Positions 10,701 to 24,271 are shown, counted from the first letter of the stretch. The stretch is 64,000 nt of DNA from Letharia columbiana (GCF_014066305.1 NW_023501043.1:1240001-1304000); one strand, 5' to 3'. Numbers and translations are program-made. The notes: generated by a model from the sequence alone, not told the origin.

Positions 10701-13190
10701 TTAAATATCTTAATTAAATAATATAATATAAGACTAGCGCTATATTTAAAGAGAGTAAATTATTATAAAAGTATTAATCGAAATTCGCGTAAGCTTTTAA
10801 TTATCTATATAATTTATAATTAATATTAAAAAGAGATATTATCTTTTATAAGGCCTTTATAAGCTATTTATCTAATATTTTATATCTTTAAATTATTAAA
10901 TAAATTAATTTCTATTAAATATATCTATTAAATATTAATTAAATTAAATATAAGAATTATATCTATAAGAGATACTTAATCGACTATAAAGCTAATCGAT
11001 TTTATTATATATTAATATTAAATAATAAAATTTAGATCTATTTAAATATAATTTAAATTAATAATATTTCTTTTAAATTTATTCTATTTAAATTTAATTC
11101 CGCTAAAAAAAGTTTATAATTAAAATCTATTTAAGAATAAAAATAAGCGTTATATAGATATATTATAAAAGATTATATATAAAATATTAATTATCTTTTT
11201 AATATTAATTTTAGAGAAAAGAGTTTTAAAAAGAATAAGATAAGAAATATTTATTAAAGTAATAATTATTCTAGCTAAAGTCGTTAAAGAATTTATTATT
11301 ATTATATAAATCTCTATTAAAGAAATATCTTTATAAATATCTTTATAGTAAATATTATTATAAATATATTTAAAGGAAATAGAGTTAAAATTACTTAAAA
11401 CTCTAAGCGAAAATATATTTATAAAATCTATTTTAATAGTATTAGGATTTTTAATATAAGCCTTAATAAAGCTTATAACTAGATTTATAATTAATCGATA
11501 ATCTTTTTTAAAATAATTTAAACGATATAAAGTTCTTAAAATTTATTATAATTTTTTATTAAATTTTTTTATTTTTTTAATTAAAATTAACGCTTTTAAG
11601 CTATTTAAATTTTAAATATATTAAAAAATAATAGTAAATAGATATTAAAAAATAAAATAGAAATTTATTATATAGAAAGAAGTTAACTCTCTTATAACTA
11701 ATAATATTTAAATTTTAATAAATCTACTTTTAAATATATATACTCTAAATAATAAATAAGTTTATAAACTTAAGCGAGGTTTTATTAAAAAGATTATATA
11801 ATATAAAGTTTAATAGATAATTTATAATTTTAAATAGCGCGAAGGCGTAGATTTTAATAAGATTTTCGCTTTTATAATTAAATCTATAAGCTATAAAGCG
11901 ATCTTTATTTTAATAATAATTCTCGATTAGAAATTAAAGTAAATAAATATTAAAATCGCTTTTCTCTATAATAATATAAAAGAAATTATCTATATAATAT
12001 AATTTACAAGCTTTAAGATTAATAATAAATATAAGATATATAAGCTAAAGAAGACGTTATATAATTTAAAGTAATTTTTAAGAGTTTAATATAATATCCT
12101 CTTTATATATTTAAAGAAATTAAACTTTAAGTCTATTATAATTAATTTCTCGATTTTTATTAATAATATTATAAGTATTATAATTTATATAAATAATATT
12201 CTTTTAGCTAATTTTATTAAAGTAGAAATTTAGAGTATTAAAGATAAGCTTAATAATTATTTCGAAATAATTAATTTAGAGTTATATATCTATTATCTAA
12301 ATATAATTATTATTAGAAATTATATTAATTATATTATTCGATTTAATTAAATAAAGTATATTAAAAAGTTTCTTACTAAGTATAGTATATAGAAATTTAA
12401 AGATATATCTACTTTTATAAATATCGAAAGATATTAAATATTTAAAGAGAACTTCTAGATCTTTAAAGTCTCTTATATTAAATATTAATTAATAATAAAA
12501 TTATTAATATATATAATACTCGATATAAAATTAGATATTATATTCGCGATCTCGATAATATTTTAATATAATTTAAATTTTAACGAAGTCTATTAGAAAG
12601 CGATTAAACGGATCTTTCGCTATTTTAAATAAATTATTAACTATTAATTTATTTTTAAAGAAGATCTAAAATCTCTAAGCGATTATATTAATATTAATTA
12701 AATTAATAATTAAGATATCTATCGCTTTACTTCTAGATATATATTTAATATCGATAGCGGGGTTATTAGTTAATTATTAAAATAATAATTTATTATAATA
12801 CTCTTAATCTATAAGACTAAATATATTAATTAAATATAAGTTATTAAAGAAGTAATTTAACTACGCGATTTATTAGATTAGCTTAATTTTAGCGATAAAT
12901 AAGCGTAAGCGATAATTATTTTTTATAATAATTAAAACGTTATAGTACTAGCTAAAAACTCTTAATTTTATATTTATATTAAATATATTAATATTTAATA
13001 TTACTATATATAAGAATAAATTATTATTAAAAACGTCGCTTTAAATTATATTTCTATCGATTAATAAATAGTTAATAATCTTATTAATATTCTCTATAAA
13101 AATAAGTTAAAAAGGTTTTATCGATTTATTAGATTTAAAATATCGTTTATAATTATAGCTTAATAATCTTACTATAGAAGAGTTATCTAC
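7790..13190 (+). mobile_element. RIP-destroyed Ty1/copia retrotransposon
   Basis: Reading through the many TAA/TAG codons on the plus strand recovers the copia order. There is a basic gag end near 9270-9440, a protease-like stretch (NSxF) near 9600-9650, and an integrase C-terminal part with YKGYLIGYE-like residues near 10960-11010. The reverse transcriptase box YINNILLA lies near 12190-12215 (YVDDILLA in intact copies, Asp-to-Asn as expected from G-to-A changes). The RNase H end, with FTSRYIFNI near 12730-12755 and FIDLLDLKYRL near 13110-13145, closes pol. The C-to-T and G-to-A substitutions hit both strands, so no protein is made. The left end lies somewhere in 7790-8400; LTRs are too mutated for me to place. 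Confidence 0.75.
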
Positions 13191-14690
13191 TCTAAAAAAG
13201 TTATTTTATTAATTTTTATATTACGAGTAATCGACTTAAGTCGCCCGCCGAGTCGTTATATTAGATTTAATACTCTATAAACTCGCTATTTTATATCGAA
13301 ATAGCTATTTCTTTAGCGCTATTATTTTTATCATTATTAAAACTTTTAAAGCTCTTTTAAAAAATCTATATCTATTTATTATTAATATCTCGAGTATTAT
13401 ATCTTTAAATTATCGTCGCTAGCTATTATTATTAAGAATTAATTATTTAAAATAATTTTATAGAGGTTTTATAGTCGACGATATATAGCTAGAAGAATTT
13501 CTTCTAATTATTTTATTTAGTTATTTCTATAAATATTCTTTAATCTTAAATTAATCGATTTTTAATATATATTAAATAGTTTAAAAATAAAATTTTCGAA
13601 AAATCGCTTTTTAATAAAAAGTAGAATTTAGATTATATTTAGATAAGGGCTATAATTTAATATAATCGTTTTTAAATTTCGACTTTTTACTTTATCTATC
13701 TTATTTTAAATATCGCGAACTTTAAATCTTATATTTTTTAATTTTATTTATATAGAGAGATAAGAGTATAAGAGATATACTTTTATATTAGCTACTCGAT
13801 ACTAACTCACTTTAACTATCTAATATTAATTTTACTTTTACTATCTAACGCTAACTTACTTTATCTTATCTATTTAATTTTAATATTATTAATATTAAAC
13901 TTCGTATTTATCGAATTTCGCTTATAAAAGAATATATACGAAGAAGAGTATTAAAATTCGGATTATATAACTCTTAGCGTCTTAGCGATTATATAACTAC
14001 GTTATATAATACGCCTTAGTACGCCCGTATTAAGTCGCTCTTTTCTTTTATAGAACTCTATAATTAATATAACTAAGTATTCTATCTTTATATTTTAATA
14101 ATATCTACTCTTTTTAATAATAAAAGAATTCTCTTTATTAGAATTTAAATAATAAATTATTCTTCGAAGAAGTATATAGCGATCTCGTATTTTTCGCTAA
14201 TAAGAATTAAAGACATCGAAGTAATATTATTAATTCTTTAATAATTATAAATAGTAGAAAAGTAATAGATTTTTATATAGATTATAATAGCGACGAAGAT
14301 TTTTAGCTTCGAAATACGAGTAAGTTTCTAATAAGAATTTAAAGAACTCTATTAAGAAGTATATAAATTTATACTCTTATAAAGTATATATTAGATAGTA
14401 GTAGTTTATATAAAGCTATATACTAAATATAAGAGAATTATAAAGTTATTTAAAAAGTAACTAACGAGTATATAATATTCGATTTATAATAGTTAATATT
14501 TAGATAATATAGATATACGTCGAAGAAGAATATTATATTACTTAAGTTTTTCCTTTCTTATCTTAATCGTAACCTCTTTTTTTAATATTTCTAAATTTTA
14601 TATAGTTTATTCTTATTAGACTAAAATATAATAGTAATTTTAGCTATATTAAACTATTTTTAATAAAATAATAAGAAAGAATATAAAAAA
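13191..14690. other. AT-rich stretch between copia and gypsy remnants
   Basis: This probably holds the 3' LTR of the copia element and the 5' LTR and leader of the following gypsy element, but RIP prevents pairing of the ends. A tandem-like run at about 13793-13870 repeats 'ctaactYactttaactatctaa'. GC islands such as 'gtcgcccgccgagtcg' (13241-13256) lack CpA sites, which is why RIP spared them. Confidence 0.45.
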
Positions 14691-17600
14691 GTCGCGTTCT
14701 TAAAAGACGCGATTTTTGAAGCTAAAATATTGCCTCGGCTTAGCGATTATCGAATATCTTCGTTAATCGATTTAAAAATATTACTATTATTAAAAACTGT
14801 AAAGATATTTAAAAAATCTTATTAACGTATTTTCGCGGTAAAATCTCAATTTAATACTCTATCGAGCTTATAGAGTTTAAAAAAATATTATTAATAATCG
14901 CTTTATTAAAAGCTTATTTCGAATTTTTAATAAAGTAAATTAAGAAAAGAGCTTTTATAGAAATTTAATATTTTTAAATTAAACGCTATACTATAAGTAA
15001 TATTAGAAATAATAAATACACGTATTTTTATATTTAAAGTATCTTAAAATATATAAAGATTATCGAGTTTATTATTATTTATAACTAGTTACTTATAATC
15101 TAGAATAATCTTTTATTAAAATTTTAATAAGATATTCTTAAGTCGACGTTATTAACTATTTTAAGATATCTTCTAAATGAAATTAACGTTAAATCGAGTA
15201 TTTAATTTAAAATAATATAATGAAATTATAATATTTTATAGTATATTAATAAGAAAGTATTAACGCTATTTAAGTAGTTTAATTAATATATAAGTAATAA
15301 CTTTTACTAGAGTAAATTCTTAAAATTATTCTTTTCTTCTTTATTATACTCTTAGTAATAATTCTATTAATCTTTTTTATTAAGATATAATAATTATAAG
15401 AATAACTTTATTAATTAATTTAATTAAATCTTATTAATAATAATAATTAACTTTTATCTTATCGACTTCTCGATAATTTCTATAAATTATAAAAAAAATA
15501 CTAACTCGTTTAATTTTTAGATATTATTAAATTAATAAAATTCTTATTAAAAAGATAACGAATTCGAAAGATAAGTAAATAGATTAAATCTCGAATTCTT
15601 TAATTATAATTAAAATAGACTCTTATAACTATAGAAGATAATATTAAATTAATAAGAAAGAATTATTACTATCTTCTTATAATAACGTTAAATTTAAATC
15701 TATATCTTATAATAAGAATATTTATTAGACTCTAAGCGAGCCTAGTAATTTCTATATTAATGAAAATTTAAATAATTACTAATTTCGCTAGAAAGATAAG
15801 ATAAATAAATACTTTATAAAAGTTATAGAGTATGTTACTAATATAACTAAGATTACTTTTATTTTAACGATTAATTATTAATATTAATATTATTATAAAG
15901 ATTTTATCTCTAATACTAGATTTTATTATTATCTTAAGAATTGAAATTTAGATTATTATTCTAAATATTTTTTATATCTAGACTTTTTATTAAAGAAATA
16001 CTTAAGAATTTCTTTTATAATTTAAATATATTTTCTTATCGAGAAATCTTTTATTAGAGATCTTTATTCTTGTCTTAAAAACTCTTCTATTAAAAAATCT
16101 TACGCGTCTTATATTAAAGAATCTTATTATAAAGAATCTTATTTTATAAATAATTCTATCGCGAGAAATAAGAAAGTAATCAAGTTATTAGCTAACTCTA
16201 CTTTAGATATTTAATATTAACTACGCTTTTTATAATTATTATTATATAAAAATTACTATTAAGCTACTACTTGATTAGAACGATAAAAAAAATTACATAG
16301 ATATAAACTACTTTATTATTTTAATAAATCGAGTTTATCTAAATAGAATATTCTTAAATTTATTAATTAAGAATATAATTAATTCTATTATAATAAGAGA
16401 TTTAGAATCTAATAAATATAAAACTTTAAAATATATAATTATATCTTTTTACTTTTCTAGTAAAAACTCTATAGCTATAATATCGCTAAGAAAAATCTAT
16501 ATTATTAATAAGCTTGAAGTAAATATTATAATATCTAAAAATGTTAATATTCTTATATTTTAATTAAGATTATTAATTATTAATTATTAAATATTTATAT
16601 TAATAGAAGTTTATATTAGAGAAAACTATATCGTTATATATCTCGTATATATTAAGAAATCTATTATTATTTTCTTATATTCTTAGATATAAATATTAAT
16701 ATATTATACTTTCTTATTCAAATGTAATTTTTTCTTTTAGCTAGATTATATAGATTTAACGCTTTATATTTATCTTATTAACTTCTTTATAATTATAATA
16801 TTAATCAAAAATAACTTAAATTAATTAATTAAATTTTTTAGAAATCTTCGCTTAGATATTATATAGAAAGTAGAATTTAATAATTACTATTATATTATAT
16901 TCGAGAAAAAAGATATTATTAAACTTACTAATTAATAATCTAAGAATAAATATTAGAAAAATCAGTTTAATTATATCTTTAATAAGATTATTATAATATC
17001 TATTATTATTATATTAAGAATCGCTATATAATCTATAATATTACTATTAGCGAAAATAATAACTTCTAATATATTCTCTACGAAATTTCTTAATATTTCT
17101 AAAGATTCTAATATTTTAAAAAGCTTTAAAATTTTCGAAATTCTTAGAATATCTACTTTTATAATTTTCTTATATCTTATTCTAAAAGTAATAATTATTA
17201 TTATAATTATAAATATAAACTTATTAAATAAAATTATAATCTATAATAATAATTCTTTTATTAATAAAGTAATTAAAAAGTTTCTAACGCTCTAATAAGA
17301 AGACGACTTTATCGATTTATCGAAGTAAAAATAAATATATATTCTATTAAAATCTAATTAAGAAAAGAATATTAATAAGATAATAAAATTTCATTTTCTT
17401 AATATCGAATATAAAGATATTATTAATAAAATATTTAATAAGCTTTACGAGTGAGAAAGATTAAATTAAACTATTAAAGTAACGTCTTTTAACTTCTTAA
17501 TTTTTATTATCTATAGAGTTATGTTCGATAATTTGAAAAAAGAGCGAGCTATCGTTAATATTTAAGAATTAATACGGAGGGTGGTATCAAAAGTCCTGCA

Positions 17601-17842
17601 CATGCGCTAAATCTCTTGGCATGCTTGGCATTTTAACAAATCTGACCTTTTTCTTGGATAGCTTCATTTTTCTAGTGACGATGCTTCATATAGCTACGTA
17701 TATACTCATTTGCTCGCTCGGTAGAGTTGTAGGGCCGTACATCACCTTCCTCACGGCCTTCCCTATACTCGTTACTATCTTTAAGGCGTATTACCTCCGC
17801 AATATGTCTCGGTATTCGCTCTATCTACTTCTGAATCCTCTT

Positions 17843-19617
17843 TTAAGTAAGCTCGTGATTCCAGCAATGTAGCCACCGTTCCTCGGCATCTTTGCGAGTC
17901 CTTGGTGCACCTTTTCGGGTAGTTTGACGCTTCATCCATGGCCAATAAGGCTCAATCATATTAAGATCCGGAGAGTTGCCGCACCAGACCATTCGAATAA
18001 TATCCATTGACATGTAAACTGCTTCCTGATACTTTGATGCATGGGCCGGCGCCTTGTCTTCCATGACTATTGTGTCAAGTCGCTCTCGTTTGCACTCCTG
18101 AGCGAATTTCAGAAGCTTTGGGATGAGAACCTATGTCTGATAAGAAGAAGAAATGTGAGAAATACGGGGATATATACCTTTTTCTGATAGCGATACCAAT
18201 TAATTCCCCCCTTCTTCCCCTTAATAGTAACTTTCCCAGTCTTAGCAGTGAAGTTCCACTCGGGTTTCTTGCCAGGAAGATTCCGTAGACCCATTCGTCG
18301 CATACCGGTCTCAAGTTCCCAAGCTTCTTTGGCCTCAGCTTCCAGAGCATCATTAATTTTAGCGAGATTCTCGGCACACTCCTTCTTTTCAGCTGCAGTT
18401 TCGGCTTTCCAAATATGGCACGGCCCCTTCTTATCATACGAGAAACACCCCCAGAACATGAACTCCATAGCACCTACGAAACGACGTCGGGCAAATTACA
18501 AATTCATACCCCAAACTATGGGATTCTTACAAATTCATACCCCATCTTACATTTTCATACCCCTCACCAAAAAAATGGGGTATGAACTTGTAAGTTGCCA
18601 GTCTTTGGGGTATGAATTTGTAAGTTACCATTTCTTGGGGTATGAAAATGTAAGATACCACCAACATCCCTATACCTGTAAATCATTAGAAGGGTATTTT
18701 GAGGTGTTCCAGGCTACCTACCCCAATTGTTACTACAAGTAACCCGAGTTACCGCTAAAGGGTTAAATAGGGGTGTTTGCACTTCACGCTGCAGACATCC
18801 CTAAGGGGCCCCGCAGAGCCCCCGGAGGAATAATTCCTAACACCAACCCGCCCTATAGATGGCAACTTACAAAATCATACCCCTATTAATGGTATCTTAC
18901 AAAATCATACCCCTGTTAATGGTATCTTACAAATTCATACCCCATTGGGGTATGAAAATGTAAGATGGGGTATGAATTTGTAAGAATCCCATAGTTTGGG
19001 GTATGAAAATGTAATTCGCCCAAACGACGTCGCACAGCAGATTTGACAAAGATTTCATTGGGTTACCGCCATACACGCACTTTTCCCCGCCGAGAATTCA
19101 AGATTACACTGGTTTCGTCACTCCAAATTACCTTTTTCCACTCCTCTATGGTCCAGTCTTGGTACCGTAAAGCGAATTGATATCGAGCTTCCATCATGGC
19201 TTCCGTAAGAGAGGGTTTTTTGGTGGTCTTACAGGGCCGGAAATTGTTCCGTTTGAGTACACGTAGAATCGTTGTTGACGAGAGTCCTTGTTCAGCAGCT
19301 AATATGAATGAGGTTTTCTCACGGCCGTAGCGATCTCTTCGTACAGCGGCCATAATAGCACTCTCAACCTCGGGGGTAATGATTGGGGGTCGTCCAGATC
19401 TCGGTGCATCACTCACGTATGATAGTAGTAATTTCTGAGACTTGCTGGAATCAAATCCTCTGTCACGGGCTTATTTCTGTAGACGACTAATAGTAAAGCG
19501 GGAGATCTCAGTAATAGCAGTAACAATTTGAGTTGCAATGCCAGCTTCGGCCAAAGCAAGTGCCTGAAGTCTGGTACCGTCATCATGATTAACAGCTTGA
19601 GCTTTGCCTGTAGGCAT
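17843..19617 (-). pseudogene. Tc1-type DDE transposase, interrupted
   Basis: The coding path starts at the ATG 19615-19617 (MPTGKAQ) with an N-terminal helix-turn-helix. It then has SGRPP before a second helical DNA-binding segment, and the first catalytic Asp in IWSDET. After the MITE (18489-19021) come EFMFWGCFSYDKKG, an intron at 18131-18177 (GTATAT...CATAG on the minus strand, phase preserved), then the second Asp in VMEDKAPAH and the Glu in SPDLNMIEPYW. There are 34 residues between the second Asp and the Glu, the Tc1 spacing. Stop is at 17843. Besides the insertion there are in-frame TAA codons after LQK (19471-19473) and after RVWR. Both are one C-to-T change at CpA from CAA. The product would excise and insert the element at TA; as read here it is inactive. 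Confidence 0.85.
18489..19021. mobile_element. 533-bp MITE with long inverted ends, 10-bp target duplication
   Basis: It is flanked by the direct repeat AAACGACGTC (18479-18488 and 19022-19031). The inverted ends are 75 bp with three mismatches (18489-18563, 18947-19021), starting GGGCAAATTAC / GGGCGAATTAC. Much of the element is a repeated core, GGGGTATGAA(A/T)(A/T)TGTAAG, in both orientations, roughly a dozen copies. A 10-bp duplication and long inverted ends fit a Mutator-like (MULE) non-autonomous element; that superfamily call is inference. It has no coding frame of its own; the 164-residue frame across it is a read-through. The same site is empty in the RIP-mutated Tc1 copy near 41160, confirming that it is an insertion. 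Confidence 0.9.
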
Positions 19618-22332
19618 TTTGACATAGAGAATATAGAGAGGATTGCTTCTTACAGCTATGTTGAGGACTTCATATGTGATACAAAGTCTTAAGATTCTCC
19701 CCCTTTTCTCGTGGGCCAGTGCGTTCAGCATTGACGTCGCAATTCGGTAAATGCACTCTTCATGCATGGCTGTAACGTCGCTACAACGCGTATGCACTCC
19801 GTATGTATACACTCCGTATGTATGCACCTCGTATGTACAGCATTGACGTCGCTGTTAAGTAAAAAGCAGTGATATTGAGGATATTCAAGATATTCAGAAT
19901 ATTTGCCAAGCATGCCAAGAGATTTAGCGCATGTGCAGGACTTTTGATGCCACCCTCCGTACTATTATATAAATAGATATTTATTTTTTATCTTTATAAT
20001 TAAACTTAATATTATTAATATCTTAATATTATTAATTATATAAGCTTATTTTATTAATAACGCGTATATTTTAATAATCGCTATAAACTTATAATTATGA
20101 ATTATCGCGATTAAAAGACTTTTAATATAATAGCTATAAATTATAGAATTTATTAATTTACGTATAGAGATAGATAAATAAGCTATTTTATTAGTTTCAA
20201 TAACTTATTAAAGCGTATATTAATAATATTATTATCTTTTTAAAAACCTTAAAAGAGTATCTTAATTATCTTTATTAAATCTTTAATTTTTATATAAAGT
20301 TAAAGATATTTATAAATTCTAAAAAGATACTTTTTAATTATTTTTTATTATATTTATTTAAATATAAAGTTAATTTTTTTAGATTTTAAATTATTATAAA
20401 TATATTATAAGTAATTACTAAACTCTTATTTTCGAAAACTCTTTCTAAATTAAAATTTTATTTAAAAATAATAAATTAGCTATATAATTATATCGCTAAC
20501 TATATTATTATAGTAAAATTTTTCTAAAATTAAAAGATTATAATACTTAATATATCTCTTAAAAAAAAAAAAACTTTACTTCTTAGTTTATTCTTAATTC
20601 ATTAACTAATATTAGAAAATTTACTTTTTAAATATTATAATAAGTACTATTAATTTTTTTATTTCTAATTTATTTTAATAATAAAGCTATATTTTATATA
20701 GATCTTAATATTAATAAACTTAAATTTAGAACTATAATTTATTATATTAAAGAAGAGCTTATTAATATTTACTTTAAACGCTCTTAGTTTAAATTAATCT
20801 TATCTTTAAATTACTTTTTTAAAAATATTAAAATTAGATATTAATCTATAAAACTTAAAGCTGCTAAGATTATATAAATTTTTTAAAATATAAGATATAT
20901 AATTAAATTAGCGTTAAAGATAATATTTTATATAAATTATACTTTCGCTTTTAATATATTTAAATAGATATATCTATCTACGTCTTTAATAATTAAATTA
21001 AATTTTAACTTTATTTAAATATTAGAATTTATCTAATATTTTTAAATCTTAAGTTTTATTATAAATTAAAATTAAAATATATGATATTAAATATCTTATT
21101 AAGATTTTTAAACTCTACTATTATAAAAATAATAGTTTTAATTAAGATATTATTAAAAATGATAATACTCTATATAGCTACGCTTACATCGCTATTACTT
21201 TTATTAAATTAAATTTAAAATTATATTAATAAATTCTTAATAATTATTAGAAGAATTTAGAATAATATAAAATCTTAAAAACTCTTAATTCGAATAATTA
21301 AGTAAATAAGAATATCGCTTCTCTTTCTTTCTCTTAGAATAATAATAATCTTATATAGAAAATCGATATAGTAATCGATACTTATACTTTTATATCGAGT
21401 CGACTCTATATATTACTCTATTATATATAAATCTTTTTTAAAATTATCTAATTTTATTAATTTTATTATATTAAATTCGCTAAATCTTATAAAAGTATAT
21501 CTTATTAATAATGAATATATAGTCTTATACGTTAATTATAAAAGTATATTTAATATTATTCTTAATACTAGCTCTATTAAATATCTCGATATTTATTATA
21601 TAAATTTCTATAGTCTATTCTTATCTTATTTATATTATATTATATTTTATTAATTAATTTTATTCTTATCTTATTAACTTCTATTAAAAACTATAATATA
21701 ATTATATTTATTATTAATGAATTCTTAAAAGAATTATATTAATTTCTAATAAGTTAATTTTTATTATTAAAAATTAAATATATTATTTACTTTAATAACT
21801 TCGAAAAATTCATTAAAAATTATTAAAGTAAATTATTTTAGATTATAATTATAAGTTTCTTAATAAATTATAAAAGACTTTTTTTATTAAGCTAGACGTT
21901 AAATTATTATACTTAACTATTTATTATTTATAAATTAATAGATTAAATATATATATTAACTAGATTTTTAAGCTTATTATTTACTTTTAAATATCTATAC
22001 TTAATAATATTATAATCTAATTAATTACTATTTTAGCTATTTAGATAAACTATAATAATACTATTTTTACTTTTTTAAATAAATCTTTAAAGTAGTTTTT
22101 TTATAATTTTTATTAAATTAATTATTAGATCTCGATATTTATGAAAAGTAATTAATATTAAAAAATATCGTTATTTGAAAATATCGAGTATTATTATCTT
22201 TATTTAGATGAGTTTAAAATTTTATTATAATTAATAATTATAATTTTATTTCTTCTATATAAATAATAATATATTTTTATAATTATATTATAATTATAAT
22301 ATTTTAATTACTTAACTTATTAAAAGAAAATA

Positions 22333-23640
22333 TTAGTATATATAATAGAATAAGATAGGGCTAAATTAGAAAATCTTGAATTTATATATATAGTTAATTA
22401 TTAATTCGGGGTTATTACGTCTTTTAACTAGACTAACTAAATTAGCCTACTAGCCCTTCTAAGCTTTCTTATTAAAAATTTATATATAGAAATTTTACAC
22501 TCTAAAATAATCAACTCTCTACGAATACTATTTCTTTATAATTTCGTAAATTATAGAACTTAGTATACGCTTTCTAACGCTATAAAAATAATAAAGTTTA
22601 GCCTACTATTAATAGATTAAATTAATATTCAAATATCGTAATTATATTAAACGCGTCCGGGATCAATTAATAATTCTTTCATCTATTTATATAACTATAT
22701 TTCTTCTATAATTCTATTAATCTATTAATTATAAATATATTCGTCTCTAATATCTCTTATCTAAATATTGCTAAATATCTAAGATATATATTTCTTTCGT
22801 TTATCTTTTAAATCTCTTACTAATAGTAATCGAGACCGTAAGCGAGTTTAATAACTATTTACTACTACTTATAAACGCGTTAAAAGACTCTTAAAAAGAG
22901 CTTAAACGGATTTATAACTATCGTTCTCCTTTATATACTTCTCTTAAGCCAGCGATATTTAATTAGCCACTTAATTAATACTATCTATTCTATTAACTTA
23001 GTAATTTACTTAGTTAGATCGTTAGCTAATTACTTAATTATTTACTTAATTAATTACTTAATCTAATATTCTATAAGAGAAGAAGTAAGAGAAGAAATTA
23101 TAATAGATAAATACGGAGAATACTATAAAGAATACTACGGAGAAATTAAGCGGTAATAAGACTATTATCGTTAAGAATACGGCTTAGCTCTTTAAGATCT
23201 TACGTTAAATTATTACTTAGTAAGCGGAGAATATTACTATAACTTAATCTATTATCTCTACTATATTAATATAATATATTACTATAATAATATTATAAGA
23301 GAAGAATCTACTACGACGATTATAGTTAATTAGGCCTCTATAGAAGAAATATCGAACGATATATATTTAAACGAATTAAAATCATTCGATGTCTATAGCT
23401 ATTTCATTATTCGAAAGATTTTACTACGATAGAAGATATTATGAGATTTACATTACTAATTAATACGTTATCTTCATTTCTTTCCGATATTTCAATACTT
23501 CTTATTATAAGAATATAACCTTTCTATATTTTTTATAGATAATTATTATAAATTAATTCTTTATACTCGATATATCTTTCTAATTAAGTCTTAGCGCGCC
23601 TCTCTCCGTATATATATATCTATAGATTATATATATTAAT
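22333..23640 (+). mobile_element. Helitron-like element, RIP-mutated copy
   Basis: It starts TTAGTATATATAATAGAATAAG after an A, a C-to-T form of the TCAG start seen in unmutated copies, and follows the same internal order. First comes the 'gcctactattaatagattaaa' block, then a decayed TTCTACCAA minisatellite region near 22700, the tail-repeat sequence near 23110-23190, and the 'gaattaaaatcattcgatgtc' block near 23370. It breaks off near 23640 before the terminal hairpin, next to the following copy. No Rep/helicase gene is present, so it is non-autonomous. Confidence 0.6.
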
Positions 23641-23673
23641 GAAATAACTTTATATTATATTAATATTATATAA

Positions 23674-24270
23674 CGAGTAAAGGCCTATGAATTAAATTCA
23701 TAATCATTTTTTTTTGATCGGGGCTGTCGAGTAAATTTTGGTGAGCGATCTTTGGTAAGCGATATCTGAATTCCTTACCTTTAAATATCTATAAGACTAA
23801 ATTTAGTAATTCTTTTTTTATCTAAAAGCCCACATTATATTCTATAGTTTAAACCAAAAATTCTAAAATTTTAATAGAAAACAAAAAAGTTATTCTAAAA
23901 TCAAATAATGTACACCTGTTTTTTGATTAGGGCTGTCGAGCGGATTTTGGTGAGCGGACTTTGGTGAGCGATATTTGAATTCCTTGCGCTTTAATAATTA
24001 TAAGACCAAATTTCAAAATTCTTAAAAATTCGAAAAGCGCAGACTGCGCTCCAAAATTTAAAATTTAAAATCTCAAAAAGTTAATAGAAAACAAAAAAGT
24101 TTTTCTATATGTTAATAATGTACACCTATTTTTTTGATGGTTGCGGACGCTAATTTGTTTACCCGCGGTGTCTAACCAAAAAGCGTAGACCTGACGAATT
24201 GATAATTGGCTGCACATACAAATTCAAGGTTTTCTAGTTCAGCCCTACCTTATTCTTTTATATATACTAA
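23674..24270 (-). mobile_element. Helitron-like element, short copy (597 bp)
   Basis: Read on the minus strand, it begins TTAG-TATATATAAAAG and ends in a hairpin (ATGAATT/AATTCAT around one base) followed by GGCCTTTACTCG. It is flanked by A on the 5' side and T on the 3' side, with no target duplication. This is the layout of Helitrons, except that the last four bases are CTCG/CTTG instead of CTRR. The body is mainly two tandem units of 209 bp (23712-24135). It is mostly spared by RIP. Confidence 0.65.
23712..24135. repeat. Tandem duplication, 209-bp unit, 2 copies
   Basis: Both units contain 'ggctgtcgag' (23722 and 23931), 'ttttggtgagcg', 'aattcctt', 'aaaacaaaaaagtt' and end 'taatgtacacct'. 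The same unit occurs once in the copy at 37732 and in about four RIP-mutated copies at 46530-47249, so copy number varies between elements of one family. Confidence 0.85.
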
Positions 24271-24271
24271 T

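Larger units (their letters stand above)
17575..19959 (-). mobile_element. Tc1/mariner element (DD34E), TA-flanked
   Basis: Terminal inverted repeats of about 56 bp (17575-17630 and 19904-19959, one mismatch, starting CGGAGGGTGG) are bounded by TA duplications at 17573-17574 and 19960-19961. The element encodes one transposase on the minus strand and has a 533-bp MITE inside it. Without the MITE and its target copy it would be about 1.84 kb, normal for fungal Tc1 elements. Its base composition is normal, unlike the gypsy element around it, so it arrived after that host was mutated. The 5' flank holds iterated strings of the type 'catacggagtgtatacata' and 'gcgacgtcaatgctg'. A RIP-mutated sister is at 40392-41975. 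Confidence 0.93.
14700..22330 (+). mobile_element. RIP-destroyed Ty3/gypsy retrotransposon, split by Tc1
   Basis: With stops ignored, the plus strand reads as fungal gypsy. A gag C-terminus with a finger-like Cys/His-derived stretch is near 15880-15960. The protease region (EYKTLKYIIIS...KIYIINKL pattern) is near 16410-16530. RT begins near 17380 and is interrupted at the TA 17573-17574 by the Tc1 element. It resumes at 19962 and contains YINNIIIFLKTLKEYL near 20213-20260, where intact elements have Y-DDI. Integrase core residues (RKFLNKL, FIKLDVKLLYSTIYH) lie near 21840-21930. Every catalytic Asp checked is now Asn, consistent with RIP. It is old: the Tc1 inserted in it is almost unmutated. 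Confidence 0.75.

Noticed and set aside
18248..18742. 164-residue plus-strand frame
   Set aside because: It runs from antisense transposase into the MITE repeats; it is a shadow across an insertion junction.
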